Assembly: GCF_033439725.1 (NCBI RefSeq)
Contig: NW_026944387.1
Location: forward strand, 4,030,001-4,094,000
Source of the DNA: Neurospora tetraspora
Lineage: Eukaryota; Ascomycota; Sordariomycetes; Sordariales; Sordariaceae
Direction: 5' to 3'
Length of the DNA: 64,000 bases
Shown here: positions 13,326 to 29,200 of the stretch, piece by piece
How the letters are laid out: each line of letters starts with the position of its first letter
Numbering within the stretch: the first letter of the stretch is position 1
The notes under the pieces: model-generated
What the model saw: only the letters and a program-made list of their open reading frames with translations
The model's database searches: none
Told to the model about the DNA's origin: nothing
Made by a program: the position numbers and the translations under genes

Positions 13326-16300
13326 ACTAATTACTTTAAACTCCTCTTATTAACCTATTTAATTTACTCTTATTACCCTAATTATTAAGCCCCCTTTAGC
13401 TTTCCTCCTTTATAATTTCGTCGTTTCGTACTCCTTCATTAATTCCAAGTAATTTAAATCCTTTTATAAGACCTATTTTTATTATTATCCGAATACCCCT
13501 TCTACTTTACCTAATACTACTAATTCGTTCTTAACCTTCAACATTTTATAACCGTCTCTATTTTATATTATATAAAATCGTTTTTAACGTTTACTATTTT
13601 TCTTCGTAGCGCTATTACTTTAAAATCGCCGTAATATAATTTCAATCAAATGATAGAGAATACTAAGTAAATATAATAATATTCCGGAAAGGTAAAATAA
13701 TAAGCTATCTCTTATCATTAACGATTTTAATAATTTAGAAAGGTCCTAAACAATTATTTGCTAACTTAATACTAGGCCTCTATTGTTTAATATTTTTTAT
13801 ATTAAAAAGAACCCAACTATTAACTTCGAATTTTTTAAATTTACGTAATTTATTATATTATTTCGCGTAACCTTTATTAACTTTCTTTAAAACTTTAACA
13901 ATAATAATTTATCCTTTAATTAATTCTATAATCCCTTTAATAATTATTGTAAGGAGTACGTTTTTACAACCACAATTTAGATCGGCTAGACCGCGTCAGT
14001 AATAGCTATAGAATAATTCGAACGGGGATTTATTAATAATAATATTAAAAGAATTATTATAAATCTATTCTATTATTATTAATTTCCTAATTCAATTTAT
14101 TTACTCCAAATTATAAAAGATCCGTAAATATAGTTCTAAGCTTTAATTTTATCGCTGCGTTTATCCGTTCGTCTATAGGTATTGAATAATATTTAAACGG
14201 CGCTAAATATTTAATAACTTATAATAAATTTTCTAAAAGTTATTTATAAAAAAGTTCCTTCTATTAAATATAATAGAATCTAAAAACCCGAACGGCTAGA
14301 ATATAGTTTACTAAAATAAATATATGAATTATTGTACGGTAATTATCTTCTACGTCGGAATATAAAATATAAATTTAGTAAAACAGTCGTTGATAATTAA
14401 AATAGCGTCGTAAATTCGATTAAATATAAGGTTGTAAAATTTAAATAGGCCTGTAATAAAATCTTAAAAAATATTTTACTTTAGTACCGTTAGGATAGAT
14501 AATAATACGAAGGGCCTATATAATTCATAATTTCAAAGTTTAATTTTTTAATATATTGGATATTTATGGATGTAATCCTCTAAGTTAGCGGCGATAATAG
14601 ACTAATAGTAGTATTAATCAATCTTCTTAAATGTTTTTTATTATTTTAAATATTTAAGTATAATATTATTGTAGTAAATATAAATGAATTCAGACTATAT
14701 ACTTTGTAATACGTAAATATAGTAATAATAATATAATATTCTATTTTCTCCGATTTTTTAATTTTCTATTCTCTAACCTCTCCTTAATTCCTTTTACGTT
14801 TCCTATAATATAAAAGGATCTAATCTTTACGTTTCTAATAATTATTAATTTAATAAAGGATATTACCTATCTTCCTTTTATACCCTTACGACTACTATAG
14901 ATATTATTATATAATTAATAACGATTTTATTTACCCCTCCTCTATAATTTACGGCGATTTCGTTTATAAATCATATTCTCTTCCTTAGTACCGCTTCATT
15001 TTTATTTTTATTTTTATTTTTATATTCCCTAAACGACTCTTTATTTTCGCTAATATTACGCTTCTTATATTCTCTTTCTTAATTATCGTGCTCCCGATTT
15101 AATCCTTAAACCGATTTGTCTTTTCTGCTATCTTTATACTATTTATTTCTTTCCGCTATTATTTTCTATATTTCCTAACTGATTAATAATACCCTTTTTA
15201 TACTACCGTCCGGTATAACCCCGTTCTGTATCGCCTTTCCCTTTTCCTTACCTTTTTTAATAATTTATACTAAAGGATAATTTTCTTTAATTATTTTAAT
15301 AATTTCGTATAATTATAATGTCTATAATAATTCATCTACTTAATTAACCTTCCTTACCTAATATTTAATATTAAAATTATACGCTATTAAATTTAACGCT
15401 TATTAATATTCCTATATATTAACCTTGTTTATATTTTTAAGATATTAAAAATTTAAATAATTTGTAATAATAAAGAAAAGTTTATTAATATATAATGAAT
15501 ATTACTTCTATACTTTTAATGTAGTTATAATGATTAATAATTCGCTATCGTTAATGCTGTAGCGTGTCTTTTCTAAACATTTCTTATAAAAAAAGAGTAT
15601 AATAGGGTATTAACTTATTTTATATAATTATATTAATATTATACTAATTATAAAATTAAATATATCTATTTTATTCGAATTAGTAAAGAAACATTAAACT
15701 ACCGTAATATTAATACTTTTTAAAATAACCGCTTTAATTTTTCCAACGCTATTTTAACTAGCTCTAATAATTCGAACGGTCTTTATTTTTCTCCCTTTAA
15801 TAAATTCGTTAATAAAGCCATCATTTTAAAATAAAATATTATAAACTATTGATGGAACTTTATAACCCTAAGAAAATTTAAATATTGTAAACGCTTTTCA
15901 AAGCTTCATAATCCGTAATTACTATAACCCTCTCCGGATTTATCGAAATACCCTTAAGCGAAATTATATAATTTAAAAATGATACCCTTTTAATATGGAG
16001 TTCGTACTTATTTAAATTAATATATAAATTATATTTATATAAACGTTAAAGAACTTCCTTAATATAGTTATCATAAATTTTTTTATTCTTACTACAAATT
16101 ATAATATTATTGAAGTAAATAATATAAACAGTATTAATTAAACCCGCTAACACATTATTAACATACGTTTAGAAAATAGTAAGAATATTAATTAATCCTA
16201 TTAATATAATTAAAAATTTATAGTATTTATACTTCGTATAAAATGCCGTCTTCTCTTTAATTCCCTACTTAGTCAGAATATAATAATATACGTCCTTTAA

Positions 16301-16594
16301 ATTTAATTTTATAAAAGTCTTCGCTAATAATAACCGATCCAAAATTTGCTAAATAAAAAATAATATTATATAATTCTTCTTTATTACTTTATTAAGCGTA
16401 TACTAGTCAATATATAATTTTAATTTACTTCCCTTCTTCGGAATAGAAATAATAAAAACCCCTACTGGGCTAATAATTGGATAAATCTATCCTTTATATA
16501 ATGCCTCCGCTAATTATTCTTAGAATATTTCTAATTCTTCAAAAATAAATATATAAATAGGACCTTAAAGAGCGAACTTTCCTTCGACTAAATC

Positions 16595-16860
16595 TATCAC
16601 GGGCAAAGGGTAGATAGTAGATGTGAATATACGTAATTGTACGAAGGAGTAAGAGGGAGAATGCAAGCGAGTGCCTAGAAGACTAGCCTTATATAGGCAG
16701 CCCAGATGTGGACCCTATGGGTCTAGGACGGGATGCTTCTATTAGCTAGTTAGTTGATAGTATATAGTAGTCTTAAAAGCTATTTTAGGCTAGTATAAGT
16801 ATATAAATAGCATAAGGCTAATTACGTATACGAAACCGTTACAAGGTTAACCCTATAATA
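16595..16860 (-). mobile_element. LTR of gypsy fossil C
   Basis: 266 bp. It starts and ends like the LTRs of elements D and E (ATCACGGG at one end, CCCTATAATA at the other) but its interior differs, so it is a related subfamily. Its outer half is partly spared by RIP. Confidence 0.75.
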
Positions 16861-18325
16861 TTGCCCCGGACTAAAAGAAATTATATAGTTGATTAATAAT
16901 ATATAAAATGATTGAAATCCCTATTAATCGATTAGTTTAGCGTCTAAATGCCTCTATAGCCGCCGCGGCCGTATACTATAGTAACTATTTCCGTCCCGGA
17001 GCTCTTCCGTTTCTATATTCTCCTCCTAGTACTTTTATACCTCCTACCGGCTCCCCGGCCTACTCTAATACGTTCCCGGCCTTCTCTAGTACTTTCTTCC
17101 TCCGCTTCTTAACTGCGGCCTAATCTAGCGGTATCGGTACTTCCGGGTATACTTCGTAAAGATTTCGTACTGCATTAGGGTATATAAATACGTTCTTCCA
17201 TAGTTACTATAATAAATTATAAGGGGGTACCTAAATAATATAATATTCTTATTATCCTTTGTTATTCTTTTAATAACCGTCGATACCTTCGAAGTCTTAT
17301 TCTACCGAATCTTCTCTATCGTTAATTTTCTTTATAATATAATTATAATTTATACGAACGTTCTGTTCCTTTATTATTTCTTACCCCGGGATACTCATTT
17401 CGTCCTATAGTTTAATTTTACTAACGTAGAAAGTTGGGTTATACTTTATATTAACCAGGAATTTTAATATCACTCTATAGCTATTTACTTTAAGGATTTC
17501 GAAGGGACCCTCAAATAGGAGCATGAGTTTAACATACAGACGACCAGTTTCAAAGTTTTTAATATTAAATAGAACCTTATCCCCGGTTTTATATTTTAGG
17601 GTATCTAATCGTCGAATATTAGTGTTATCTTTATACCGCCGTTATATTTACTTAACCTATACCGTAATATGATCTAACACCCTTTTAAAACGGTTAGTAA
17701 TTTTATTTACTTTAAAATGTTTTATTTATTAGGCGGCGGATAACTTTAGAGGGTACGGTTTAGTAGGTTTAACCCCTATTTTGGGGTAATAATTATAATT
17801 AATAAAAAAAGGAGAAATATTAATTATTTTTGAAATTAGGTTATTACTAATAAATTTAGCGATAGGTAATTAGTTAACCTAATCGTCTTACGCTTAATTA
17901 ATATAAATACAGAAATACCGCTCTATTTTTATATTAATACACTCCGTTTAACCTTTCGTAGCGGGGTAAAACGCGGAAGAGGGTTTGAAGGTTACTTCTA
18001 AGTAGGAAGATAGCGTTCTCTGAAATTATAATATAAATTAATTACTATAGTCCGATACAATTGAATTAGGGAGGCCGTAAATATTATAAATGCGTTCAAT
18101 AAAGCGATTAGTTAATTCCTCGGCTATTAATCCGATCGTAGGGATAAAACAGCGTATTTTAGTTAATTTATCTACGATAATAGTAATGTATTCAAATTCC
18201 TATTTATAATAAAGATAAGGCGTTAACGGGGTAATATAATCTATATAAATATCCTTCTAGAGAACAAAAGGGACCGGTAAAGGTTTTAATAGCCTATAAG
18301 GAGAATATTTCGAAGGCTTCGTCTT

Positions 18326-21300
18326 TATCACGGGGCGAGGGCATCGTTAGGTATGAGTTATGATCTTTATTGTTGTACGAGGGAAGTAAGAAAGGTATAC
18401 GCAGCTAGGGCAGATATAGGGCATAGGTGAAATCCACTTATAGATCTACCCTATAACCACTACTAAGGCTACCTAATGCTATAGCTCTATTATATAGCAG
18501 TGTAATGTACTGGCCAATAATAACTATGGTACAATTAGTATAGGGTACATAATCTAGCCCTATAATACTACCCTCCGTAAAAGAAGTCCCCGTCTATAAA
18601 ATTACTAAATATATAATTTTACCCTTTTATTCCTTTAAAGTAGGCCTTCCTAGTTATTCCGTGGATGTACCCAATTAAAATCGGATAAAATCCCCTAGCG
18701 TATATATTAAGACGGGAAGCTAATTAGCGTTAAAGTACCTATTTAAGGGTAGAATACTAGCTAAAACATTATTAAATATAACCCTTCTCCTAAAATATTT
18801 ATTATTACGTCTAAAAACTTTCCTACATCGTATATAAACATAATAATCTATTTCTCCTATTACTAACTCTTGTAAAGGGGTACTATAAAAGCCCTATAGT
18901 ATAACAGCGTACGAAGACGCTCAAAGCGCTATTATTAATATAAATAGATATCGTATATTCGAATTGTATTTATAATAATCTTTCTTCCTCTTTTACCCTA
19001 TATTCGTAAATATAATTATAAACACTTAGTCCCGTCTATACTAACTTCTTATAAATACTATATAATTTTATCCGAATTAGGGAGACCAATCCGGGGGCTA
19101 CCTATAAGAATTTTATAATATAATGAAGTAAAGAGATTAAAGTATAGGTAAATTTCGGGCTATCCCTTAGAATAGGTTTAGGAGGTTTATCTTCTAAAAA
19201 TTCAAGGTAGGGTTCGCGTTATAAGTCCTAAACTCTTTTCTTTTTTACTAAAATTTTATCAATATTTCACTTTATATTTAATTTTATATTTCGTCGAATT
19301 AATAATACCTCTAATTGCTCTAGGGTATCTTCTGGCTTTATTGATTTCTCCTTTAACTATCACTGTCTTCGTTTTTTTTTTAACTTAAATTAGTAATAGT
19401 AGTATATTAAGATTGGCGTTGTAGAACTTCCAAATAATATTGTCGTATGTTTTTAAATCCTTAACCGGCTACCTAATTAAGCTTATTAATATCTTTCTAT
19501 TTAATATAATACTACTAACGACTATTATTTACTTTACTATATCCTATAATATTTTTAAATTCCTATTCTTATTATTCGTTGTTATTGTATTTTATAATTC
19601 TTGTTATTACCCGGCCTTTATTTATATAGATATCTTCTTCAATTTTATATTAACCGGATAGTCCGGCTATCTCCTAAAATTTAATTATAAATATATAAAA
19701 TATTGGATTAACTTTTATATTTTTAAAAAATTTTAATTTTACCTTGTAGGAATTAACTTCGACGATTATATAGTTTTTCCTATTTAAGAACTAAATTTAC
19801 TTGAAGTTTTCCCGTAGTAGAATTCTTAATATTTAGTAAAACCTTATCGTCGATTCGATATTTAGGTACGTCGCTACAATTTTTATTCGTATTTGCTTTA
19901 TATTGGTTTTATATTTATTTTAATAAAGTTATTACCCTATTTAAAATCGCTTGAAAACGGCTGGCTACCTTTAATATTTTAGAGAATTCCTTCTTCTATA
20001 TTTCGGAAAAATTCGGAGGGTAAAGTTTAGCTAGCTTAGTACCTATATAAAGATAAAATCCGTAGTTAGTATAGAAAGGATTGATATTTATAATTTCGGA
20101 AATAATATTATTATAGGTAAATTTAATTAAGGGTGTTTAATCCGCCTAATTATTTATACCTAATTTATATGTAACTTTAGGTATTATTCTATCTTTACGT
20201 TAATCCTTTCTAGTTAACTATTAATTTATAAATAGAAAATTAATAAGGATTTTACCGTTATACTTAATTATTTATATAAGGTTCTTTAAAGTATGGAGAT
20301 AAATTATAAGCTTTATTTAAAACGATATTGTCCGGAAGGTTGTAAATATTATAAATTGTCTTAATAAACCTCTTAACGAATGCCTCCGTTTCTAAAATTT
20401 CTATTAGGATATAAGATTTTGTTTTAGTAAAGCGGTCAACGACATTTACTATATATTAATAAATCCTTCCCCTTTATATATATAATATTATAAAGGTAAT
20501 ATAATTAATTAAAATTTCGGATTAAACTTTAAATAGTATAGGGAAAAATGTTAAAAAGCTAACGGATAAGTACCTCAAGTACTTAATTTCAATATAGGCT
20601 AAATACGCCGTATAAAATTCTTTAACGGATTAATATATTTTTAATTGGTAATAAAATTTATTAAATGTTTCGTATATTCGTTTGCGCCCTAGGTAACCGC
20701 TTAGCTTAGCCGTATATATTTTATAAATAAATTATATTTAAGTATCTTTATCGTCCAGATTAATAAATACCCTTTGTTTATCTTTTTCTTTTAATATATA
20801 TAACTTTATTTAATTGAATATTCTACGAAAGTAATTTTAAACTTCTTTTTAACTTCTAGGGTTTAATTTCCTTATCCCTCTTTCTAAAAGCAAAAAATTA
20901 TTTTTTATATTGAGTTAAATTTAGTATAATTATAATCGATTAAGTCGTTTATAGACTATAATATCAAGTTTATAGAGGTTGAAGTCCCGAAAATTCAATT
21001 TTTAATTATATAGATTTATAATATAGTTTATATAGTAAACTTCTTCTATAGCTCCTAAATATATATAAATAATGTTTATATCCTCTTCTTCGAAGAAACT
21101 TAGATTAAAACGATTTAAATCGATCAACGGTTTCTTCCTTACTATTAATTGTTCGTTATTAACGTTTTATAGCCTATCTTCTAATTTCCAACTTAAAGTA
21201 TTAGGCTTAACATTATTTAGGCCTTACTTATATATAATATAGAAATTAAAGCAATTAAGAAACTCCGACTACTTTATACATTAAAATATAAATTACTTTA

Positions 21301-24300
21301 TAATTGTAAATATTTTAAGGTTTTTATAATCTGTAATAATTTTTACCTCCTATTAGGTTCCTTCGAATTTTGGGGACTACTGTTCTAATACTTTTATAAT
21401 AGCTAACAATTCCTTATTATAAATATTGTAATTATATTCCGCTATATAATATTTAGTTAAGAAGTAGGTCATTAGATATAAAACGCTGATATTTCTATAT
21501 TAAGAAAGGGTCCTTCTAAATACCTAATTCGATATATCCGTTTCAATTACTATTCTTTTATCCTAATTATAAATCTTTAGGATTAATACTATTATAAATA
21601 TAATTTTAAAATTATTAAATACCTTTTAGTACTCTATATTACAATTCTAATCGGCCGTCTTTTAGGTAAGCTTATAAAAAGGTTTAACTATACCCGAAAA
21701 GTTTTTGATAAATCGGCAGTAGAAGTTAGCGAACCTTAGGAAAGATTAAAGTACTTTCCTTTAATTCTAGAATTTCTTATACGGTTACTACTTTAATCTT
21801 ATTTATATTTATTTCGATATTGCCTAATATAATAATGAAGCCTAAATATTTCGTTTCTATCGTATAAAACTCGTATTTATCGATATTAATTCATAGTCTT
21901 AACTTATTAAAGCGTTCTAAAATATTTAATATATACTTAATATATTCTCCCTCATTATCCGAATAAATTAAAATACTATTAAAATAAACGGTAGCGAAGT
22001 TATTTAAAGTATTGTAAAAAATATTATTAATAAAATTCTAAAATATTTTTAGAATACCCTATAAACAGAACGGATAAATTAAAAACTTATATAATCCGAA
22101 TTGTATTATAAATATTATTAATTATTTGTAACCTTTATAAATTTATATATAATTAAAAAATATAATAATATCGGACTTAGTAAAAATTTTAATTTTATAA
22201 ATAGCGTCTAAAGTCTCTTAATTAAGGGAAGAGGCTATTATATCTTTAAAATCGTATTATTAATACTTCTATAGTCTATATAAATACAGATACCACCGCC
22301 TAATTTCTTGGTTAATAAAATTAAGGAAGCCGCTAGCGATTATAATAGCCTAATAAATCCCTATTTAATACTTTTATCTAATTATTTCTTAATAACTCCT
22401 AATTCTGAGGAGGAAAATAGTTATAATTAAATATTAAGCAATTTATTTCCCGGGATCAATTCGATCTAATAATTATAAAATTTATAATAGGATATAACTT
22501 TAGCGTCCCTAAAGTTAGCCACTCTCTAAGACCTATAATAATATACCGGTATTTTTATTTTAATTTACTCTTTAGTAATTAAAGGCCTATCCGCCTTTTT
22601 GTAGAATTTATTAGCGTCCTTTTCTGTAATGTTCGATATAACTTCGCTTATATTATTCTTTACAATTTTTAAAAAATAGTCTATAAACCTATCCTTATAT
22701 TTAGTTCCGTTGCTTATATAAATATTGTTATATACTTAATCTATAACTTCTAATTTACTATTTCTTAATTCTAATATTTTATCCTTTATTTCCGCTTCTA
22801 TTTATTTAATCGCCTCATCGATTTCGCCTTTAAACGTAACGATTACTTATAATTACTCTATCCGAATTATGAAATTAAAATTAGTAGTATTAAATTCTAT
22901 AATATTGTTTATATTAATAAGGATACTGCTAATATTAATAAGCCTTACGAAGAAAGGTATTAAAAACTTTCTTACGAAGTTTATAAAAGTTATGTATTAT
23001 CCGTTAACTATCTTATAAAATACTGGCTTAATCCTAAATTCGGTTATTGATAAAGTTGGGTCGGAAAATAATATTATTATTTAATTTCCTTCTAATAAAT
23101 TAATAGGCTAGAGCTACTTAGAGTTTATATTTACCTTTTTAGTAATTCTTTCCTGTAATCGAACCCTTTTGTACTAAATTGTACGTTTAGTCTAAGATAA
23201 TACTAGGGGTTCCTTAGAACGTTCAAGGCTTAATTCTAATATTAATAAGTAAATTAAACCTAATTCTAATTCTAATAATAACTTAGCTTTGGGCTCCGGT
23301 ACTATTAATATACTTTTAAAACACGGTCTATTAGTTAGAAAAGGTAACGCTATTATTAAAACTAATTATATCTTTCCTTCCATTCTTTCCTTTTTAACGA
23401 CCTTTATAATTTCTTTATATAAAACTTTAAATATTCGTATCTAGAAATTAGGTATATCTTTTGAAAAATACTTACCCCGGTATTTCTTATTAAATCTCAA
23501 CTCTCCTATTTCTTAATTCGTAAAAAAACTATACTATTACAACTAAGGGAGCCCTAAAATAACTGGGTTTTCTAATAATAATATAAGTATTAATATATTA
23601 ATATTTTCGCTATAAACGCCAATTGTTATACTTAACCGTATATAATTAATAATATAAGTATTAATATTACCGTCCGCTAACCTCAACGGCCGTAGCTATT
23701 CTAGTTTATAAATTAATAAACTATTTTATTTAATAAAATTTATATTAATAAACGCTTTACCCATATAACTACTATTAATTAATACTGAATAGTATATTAG
23801 TTTTATTACTGCTACTATCGACCGTATTAATATTATTACTGCTATTATTATAACTACTCTAACCGGGTTTCTTATTATTATTAAACTTCTTATTATTAAA
23901 ATAATTAATTTTAATATTAGCGATAGGTCCCTTACTATTACCTAGGTCTACGAATTACTAATAAATCTTCTACTTGTAACCTTTTTTATTATATTTCTTA
24001 TATTCGCCGTTATTTTAGTAAGGTTTTTAAATATTAAAAGGTATAATATAACGTATAATAACTTCGAATTAATTTAAATCTATAGTATCGTGACCCTATA
24101 AAATAATTTTAATAAATCCGCCGTTATTTCTATTGCTACTATTTCTAACGCCGTTAAAAATGCCTGTATTGGAATTAGAACTATTATAATTACTGAAAAA
24201 GTTAAAAAATTGTTTTTTGAAAGCGGCCTCCTCGTAGTTGCGAATAAAGCTACGTAAGAATAAAGCTTAGCCCTAGAAATTATTATTAGTTAGGAAATTA

Positions 24301-26249
24301 CTCTAATAATTAATTAATTCCCTAAATTAATCGTTAACCTTTTTCCTAAATAAAAAGACTCTTATCGAATCGCTTATATTGTAACGGTCAGCGTAGAAGA
24401 TAAATTTATCTTCGAAATCCGAGAAATTAAATTTGTATTAAAACTACTAGAAAGTATACTCGGCATTTAATTTTATATTTATAATATTATAACGAATATT
24501 AAAGTAAATAATTGAATCCTCGCTAATTTTCTGAAGCTATATCGAATTATCCCTATTCTTTATAATAAATTCCATACCCTTCTTAACATTAGCTATAAGT
24601 ACTTTACCTAGGCGGGCATAAATATAAAAGAATTTAGTATGTTCTATAAAGAAAGCCTACTCATCTATGCTCTAATATAAACGAATCTTCGTACGCTAAA
24701 TCGAATAAACGTTATTATAATCCCTAAGAATCTTACCTAATATATCGAAAACCTCGGATTCTAATACTATACAACAATAACTACTACTATCATAATCTAC
24801 GGCCGGAACTAAAACTAGGGGTTTAAAAGGAAGGCTATAACTACCGCTACTAAGACCTCCGGGGCCTCCGCCGCTGCCACCGCCAAAGTTATTATTATTA
24901 AAGTTGAAGCTAATAGGGCCACTAACGCCATTATCTTTAAATAAAACCATAAAGCCATCGTTATTAATTTATAATTCTATAACCTAATCCTATAAACAAA
25001 ATATTTAAATCTATAGAAAAAGTACTTAAACTTTTATAACGCTGTTATTATTAATTATATTAAGTATCTTCTTAATATAATTTATATATAATTACTCTCT
25101 ATCTTTATATTTATCGAACTACTTCCTAATTTCAAACTTCTATTAAATAACCTCGTTCTAGAAGTTCCTTGAGCATTACTTATTAATACAATGCTCCACT
25201 TCCTTATATAAGATTTTTTAATAATAGTAATTTTTAGAGGTATAAAAAGCCTTAGTAATAATATCGACTATAATGATAGAAACTAGTAACTAAATAATAT
25301 GTTTAATATATTAGCGAAATATAACTGAGTATAGGGCGATAAGGTCGCTAATTAATAATATATTGTACAAAAAAGACCAGGTATAACGATATATAATATT
25401 ACCGTCGTATATATATAAAATTATTAGGGCTATTTTATTATTAGTAACTATTTCGTCACTATCGACTGGAGGGGGATCGCTTAATCCCTAGGGAATAAAG
25501 TTAGGACTATAGAATTTATAACCTTAATAATAATAGTTAGGGAGATAAGAAACGTTAGCTTTATAGGAATTTAATTCCTAGAGAATAGGGTAATTATTAA
25601 CTATATTGAGAATTAAAGTTTCATTGATAAAAGTGGAGGTAGCTTCGCCTAGGAGATAGGAAGGTTTTTAATAACTATAGACTTAATATCGGTAGTATTA
25701 TCATAATAATTAATAATTATTGACTTAATATCGTTATTATCCTCCGAGTAAGTAAAATAAACGTATTTAGGATTAAGGACGTTATTTAACACTTAACTAC
25801 TATAATTATAATAGTCGTAAAACCAATTTATAATTAAAAGTACTAAACGGGTAAATATTATTTTTAGATTAATGCTCTGTTCTACGAAGGGCGAAAACGT
25901 TAAAATCAATCCGAAAATTTAATTGCTAGCAAATCGCTAAAGAAAATATTCGTCGCGATATTTATAGTAAATGAGCGTGTATAATACAATATATAAGTAT
26001 AATAAACTATTACGGGGCGAAGGCACCATTAAGTATAAGGTATAATCTTTATTATTATACGAAGGAAGTAAGAAAGGTATACGCAGCTAGGGCAGATATA
26101 GGGCATAGGGGAGATCTACCTATAGATCTACCTCGTGACCACTGCCAAAGCTACCCAATGCCATAGCTCTATCATACAGCAGTGCAGTGCACTAGCCAAT
26201 AACAGCCATGGCACAACTGGTACAGGGTATGTGATCCAGCCCTGTGACA
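18326..26249 (-). mobile_element. Gypsy fossil D, full length, inserted in C
   Basis: A 7.9-kb minus-strand Ty3/gypsy element with 242-bp LTRs at 18326-18567 and 26008-26249, flanked by an exact 5-bp target duplication GTCTT (18321-18325 and 26250-26254). From right to left the parts are the 5' LTR, gag with a Gly/Asn-rich linker encoded at about 24840-24910, a zinc-knuckle region near 23.9-24.0 kb, protease, RT with the gypsy VY..ILIYS block near 21.97 kb, RNase H, and integrase with a GPY/F-type end at about 19.6-19.9 kb. Structurally whole but unable to code: dozens of RIP breaks. Its LTRs differ strongly in RIP load (see findings). Confidence 0.88.
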
Positions 26250-29200
26250 GTCTTTACATACGTAAGATAGGCTTTATAATAGGCCTTTACAGCGGCGTAT
26301 ATTCTAAGCTAATAAAAGGATTGGAAGAATAACGAATATATTTTCTCCCTCCCGGGGTATTTTACCGACGGAGAATTATAAATACAACGAAATAATTATA
26401 AGTAAAATTTAGTATTATTAGGATTTAGGAAGACAGCCCCTCGGTAATAGGCCTGGCCTTATAGTACCTTATAGTCCGCGAAAGAGACATTCTTTATATA
26501 ATCCTTTATTTCCTTTAATTATACTTTCCGCTTTGAATCTAATAAATAAACTACAATATCTTATAATAAAACGGACTTCTTATAATTCACCGTAATTAAA
26601 TTATCGGTAAATTTATTATTTATAATTTTTAATTCGTAAATATATTTAGAGCTAACCGAAACTTCCTCCTCTTTATACTTTAACACGAACGCACTATTTA
26701 CGAAAATATTCTAATCTAATAGGACTTTATTCCTAGCTAATAGCCTCTTATGTACCATATTTTTAAATATATTCTTTAATTTCTTATTTAGGGCGTCGGG
26801 GCGTACTTACAATAAGCCCGGACGGTATTAAATTATAAAATTAAAGCGAGAATGGAATTAAGACTACTATATATAATAAGGTGTAAATTATTTATTAATA
26901 GTAAATGATTTTAAACCCTTATAGTCTATAAGAATTTCGAAAAGCTATTATATACTCTTGAACTCCGAACGCTATTCTTTTAGGGCTTTAATAATAACTA
27001 GTAATTTTTTATTATAAATATCGTAATTATATTCGGCGGAAGAATACCGTTGGTTAAAATAAGCGATTAGGCGAAGGATATTTTCATTATTATATTGTAA
27101 TAACGTACTTCTATAAACTTAATTCGAGGCATTTATTTCGACAACCGTTTATTTAGACTAATTATAAATCTAAAGAATAGAGCTATTATTAAAATCCTTT
27201 TTAAAAATTTCGAAAGACTTTTAATATTAAGTACCCTAACGCTAATTTTCCGTTTTTTTAATAAATTTGTAGAGGTGGCTAATTATAATAGAGAAATATT
27301 TAATAAAGCGACAGTAGAAGTTGGCGAAGCTTAAAAGTCGCTATAGTAACCGTTTAGATTTTAAAACCTCTTATAATATTATAGCAAATAGTTTTTCGGG
27401 ATCTATTTCAATACTACCCGGGGTAATAATTAAACTGAAGTATTTTATATACTTTATATAGAATTCGTACTTATTAAAATCGATTTATAAATTTATTTTA
27501 ATTATTTATTATCAGATTCCTTTAACGGATTTAATATATTCTTCTTTAATTTCCAAATATATTAAAACGTTATTAAAGTAAACGGTTATATAAGTATTAA
27601 GGATATTATATAATACGTTATTAATATAATTCTAGAAGGTTCCCAACGCGCCCTATAAACCGAAAGGGTATATTAAAGATTTGTAGAGGCCAAAACGGGT
27701 AATAAAATAGTAAACTTTTTATAACCCTCCTTAATACGAATCCTATCAAAAGTGGTAATAATATCGAACTTAGTAAAAATCTTTACTTTATAAATCGCGT
27801 CGAAGGTTTCCTTAATTAATATTAATAAATACTATATATTAATCATAACGTTATTAATCCTTCAGTAATTTATATAAATGTGGACTCCGCTACTTGGCTT
27901 TTTAATTAGTAGGATAAATAAAGCGGCTTCGGATTAGGAAGGGCAAATAAATTTCTTTTTTAAATTATTATTAATCTATTTCTTAAAGACGATTATTTCG
28001 ATAAGGGATATACAGTACGGCCGTACGTTAGGAGGGTATTCTTCCGGCTTTAATTCGATTTTATAATTATATAAACGATTAGAGAGAATTTCGTTAGTTA
28101 AGGTAAGGAGGAAAATTGTAATTTCGCTATAGTATTTTTCTTATAGGATTACTTTAATTTTTTTTTCAGTTTTTTCGGGACGATCGGTTTTATTAAGAGA
28201 CTTTTTTACGTCTTTTTTAGTAATTTTAATTAAATAAACGCGTCGAATAGTTTTTTTATATAGTAGGGTATCCTTATCGAAATCGCCTATAAAGTAGATA
28301 GCTTTTATAATAATAGCGGTTTCGCACTTATCCCATACAGAATATTCGTTAATTATTTTATTAATAAAATCGTAGAGATTTTTAGGAAAATTTACTTTAT
28401 ACTACTACTTATTACCTTCTATAATATTATCGACTATTTCCTTAATTAATTCTATATTTGATATTTCCGCGACGGCCACTAGGCGCTCGAACTACGTATA
28501 GTTTATAATATAAAATTAGAACTCCTTTTTTTATAAATATAATTAAAAGTAGCGGCATTTAACTCCTTAATATCGTTGGGGTCGATCTTATTATTAATTT
28601 GCCGGAAATTACGAATTTAAATACGACGTATATTAGTAAAAACGCGCTTGCCGTTGAAATGAATATAAGGTTCGTAGAACCTTAGGTTCCCAATTTTAAT
28701 AAGCAGGGCGGCGGTACTAATAATACCGACCGTTAAATTAATTCTTTTAATTATTAATACTTTAATAGGGGCGGGTATAATCTAGGGCCCGGCCGTTAGA
28801 ATAGTCGATTCTACAATAGGAAAAGGTAATTCGAAAGCGGGTAGTTCTTTAATTTCTTCCTTCTTAAGTAGGGAAAATTATTCGGTCTTTTCCTTCTTAA
28901 GCGGGAAAACCGGAATAAATTAAGGAGATAAGACGGGATAGGAGGTAGCCTTCTTTTAGACGGAAGCTACGAAAACCTTGTTAATAAAGGTTTAAAACAT
29001 AATTGTCTATTCTTTAAATAAATTTGAAAGTAAATAATAGTTATAATATATAGAATAGTTAAAGCGAACATTATAATTTTTGTAATCAATTTCGGGTTTA
29101 TAGAATTATATTTATAAGAAACCTAAAATAATGGGTTAATTCTTAAAAATATTATAAATTAAGAAGGTAATTATTTGTTTATTAAAACTAATACGGAATT

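Larger units (their letters stand above)
11036..16594 (-). mobile_element. Chromodomain gypsy fossil B (inverted relative of A)
   Basis: A minus-strand Ty3/gypsy fossil of the same family as A. Left to right it shows the 3' LTR (11036-11446, 411 bp), a long 3' untranslated region (about 11.45-13.4 kb) with an AT-rich tandem repeat, then chromodomain, integrase (about 13.45-14.9 kb), RNase H and RT (about 15.0-16.59 kb). The 13.4-15.0 kb region aligns with the reverse complement of 29.9-31.5 kb. It is cut in the RT region at 16594 by the LTR of the next element, so gag and 5' LTR are absent. RIP-degraded with dozens of breaks. Confidence 0.8.
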
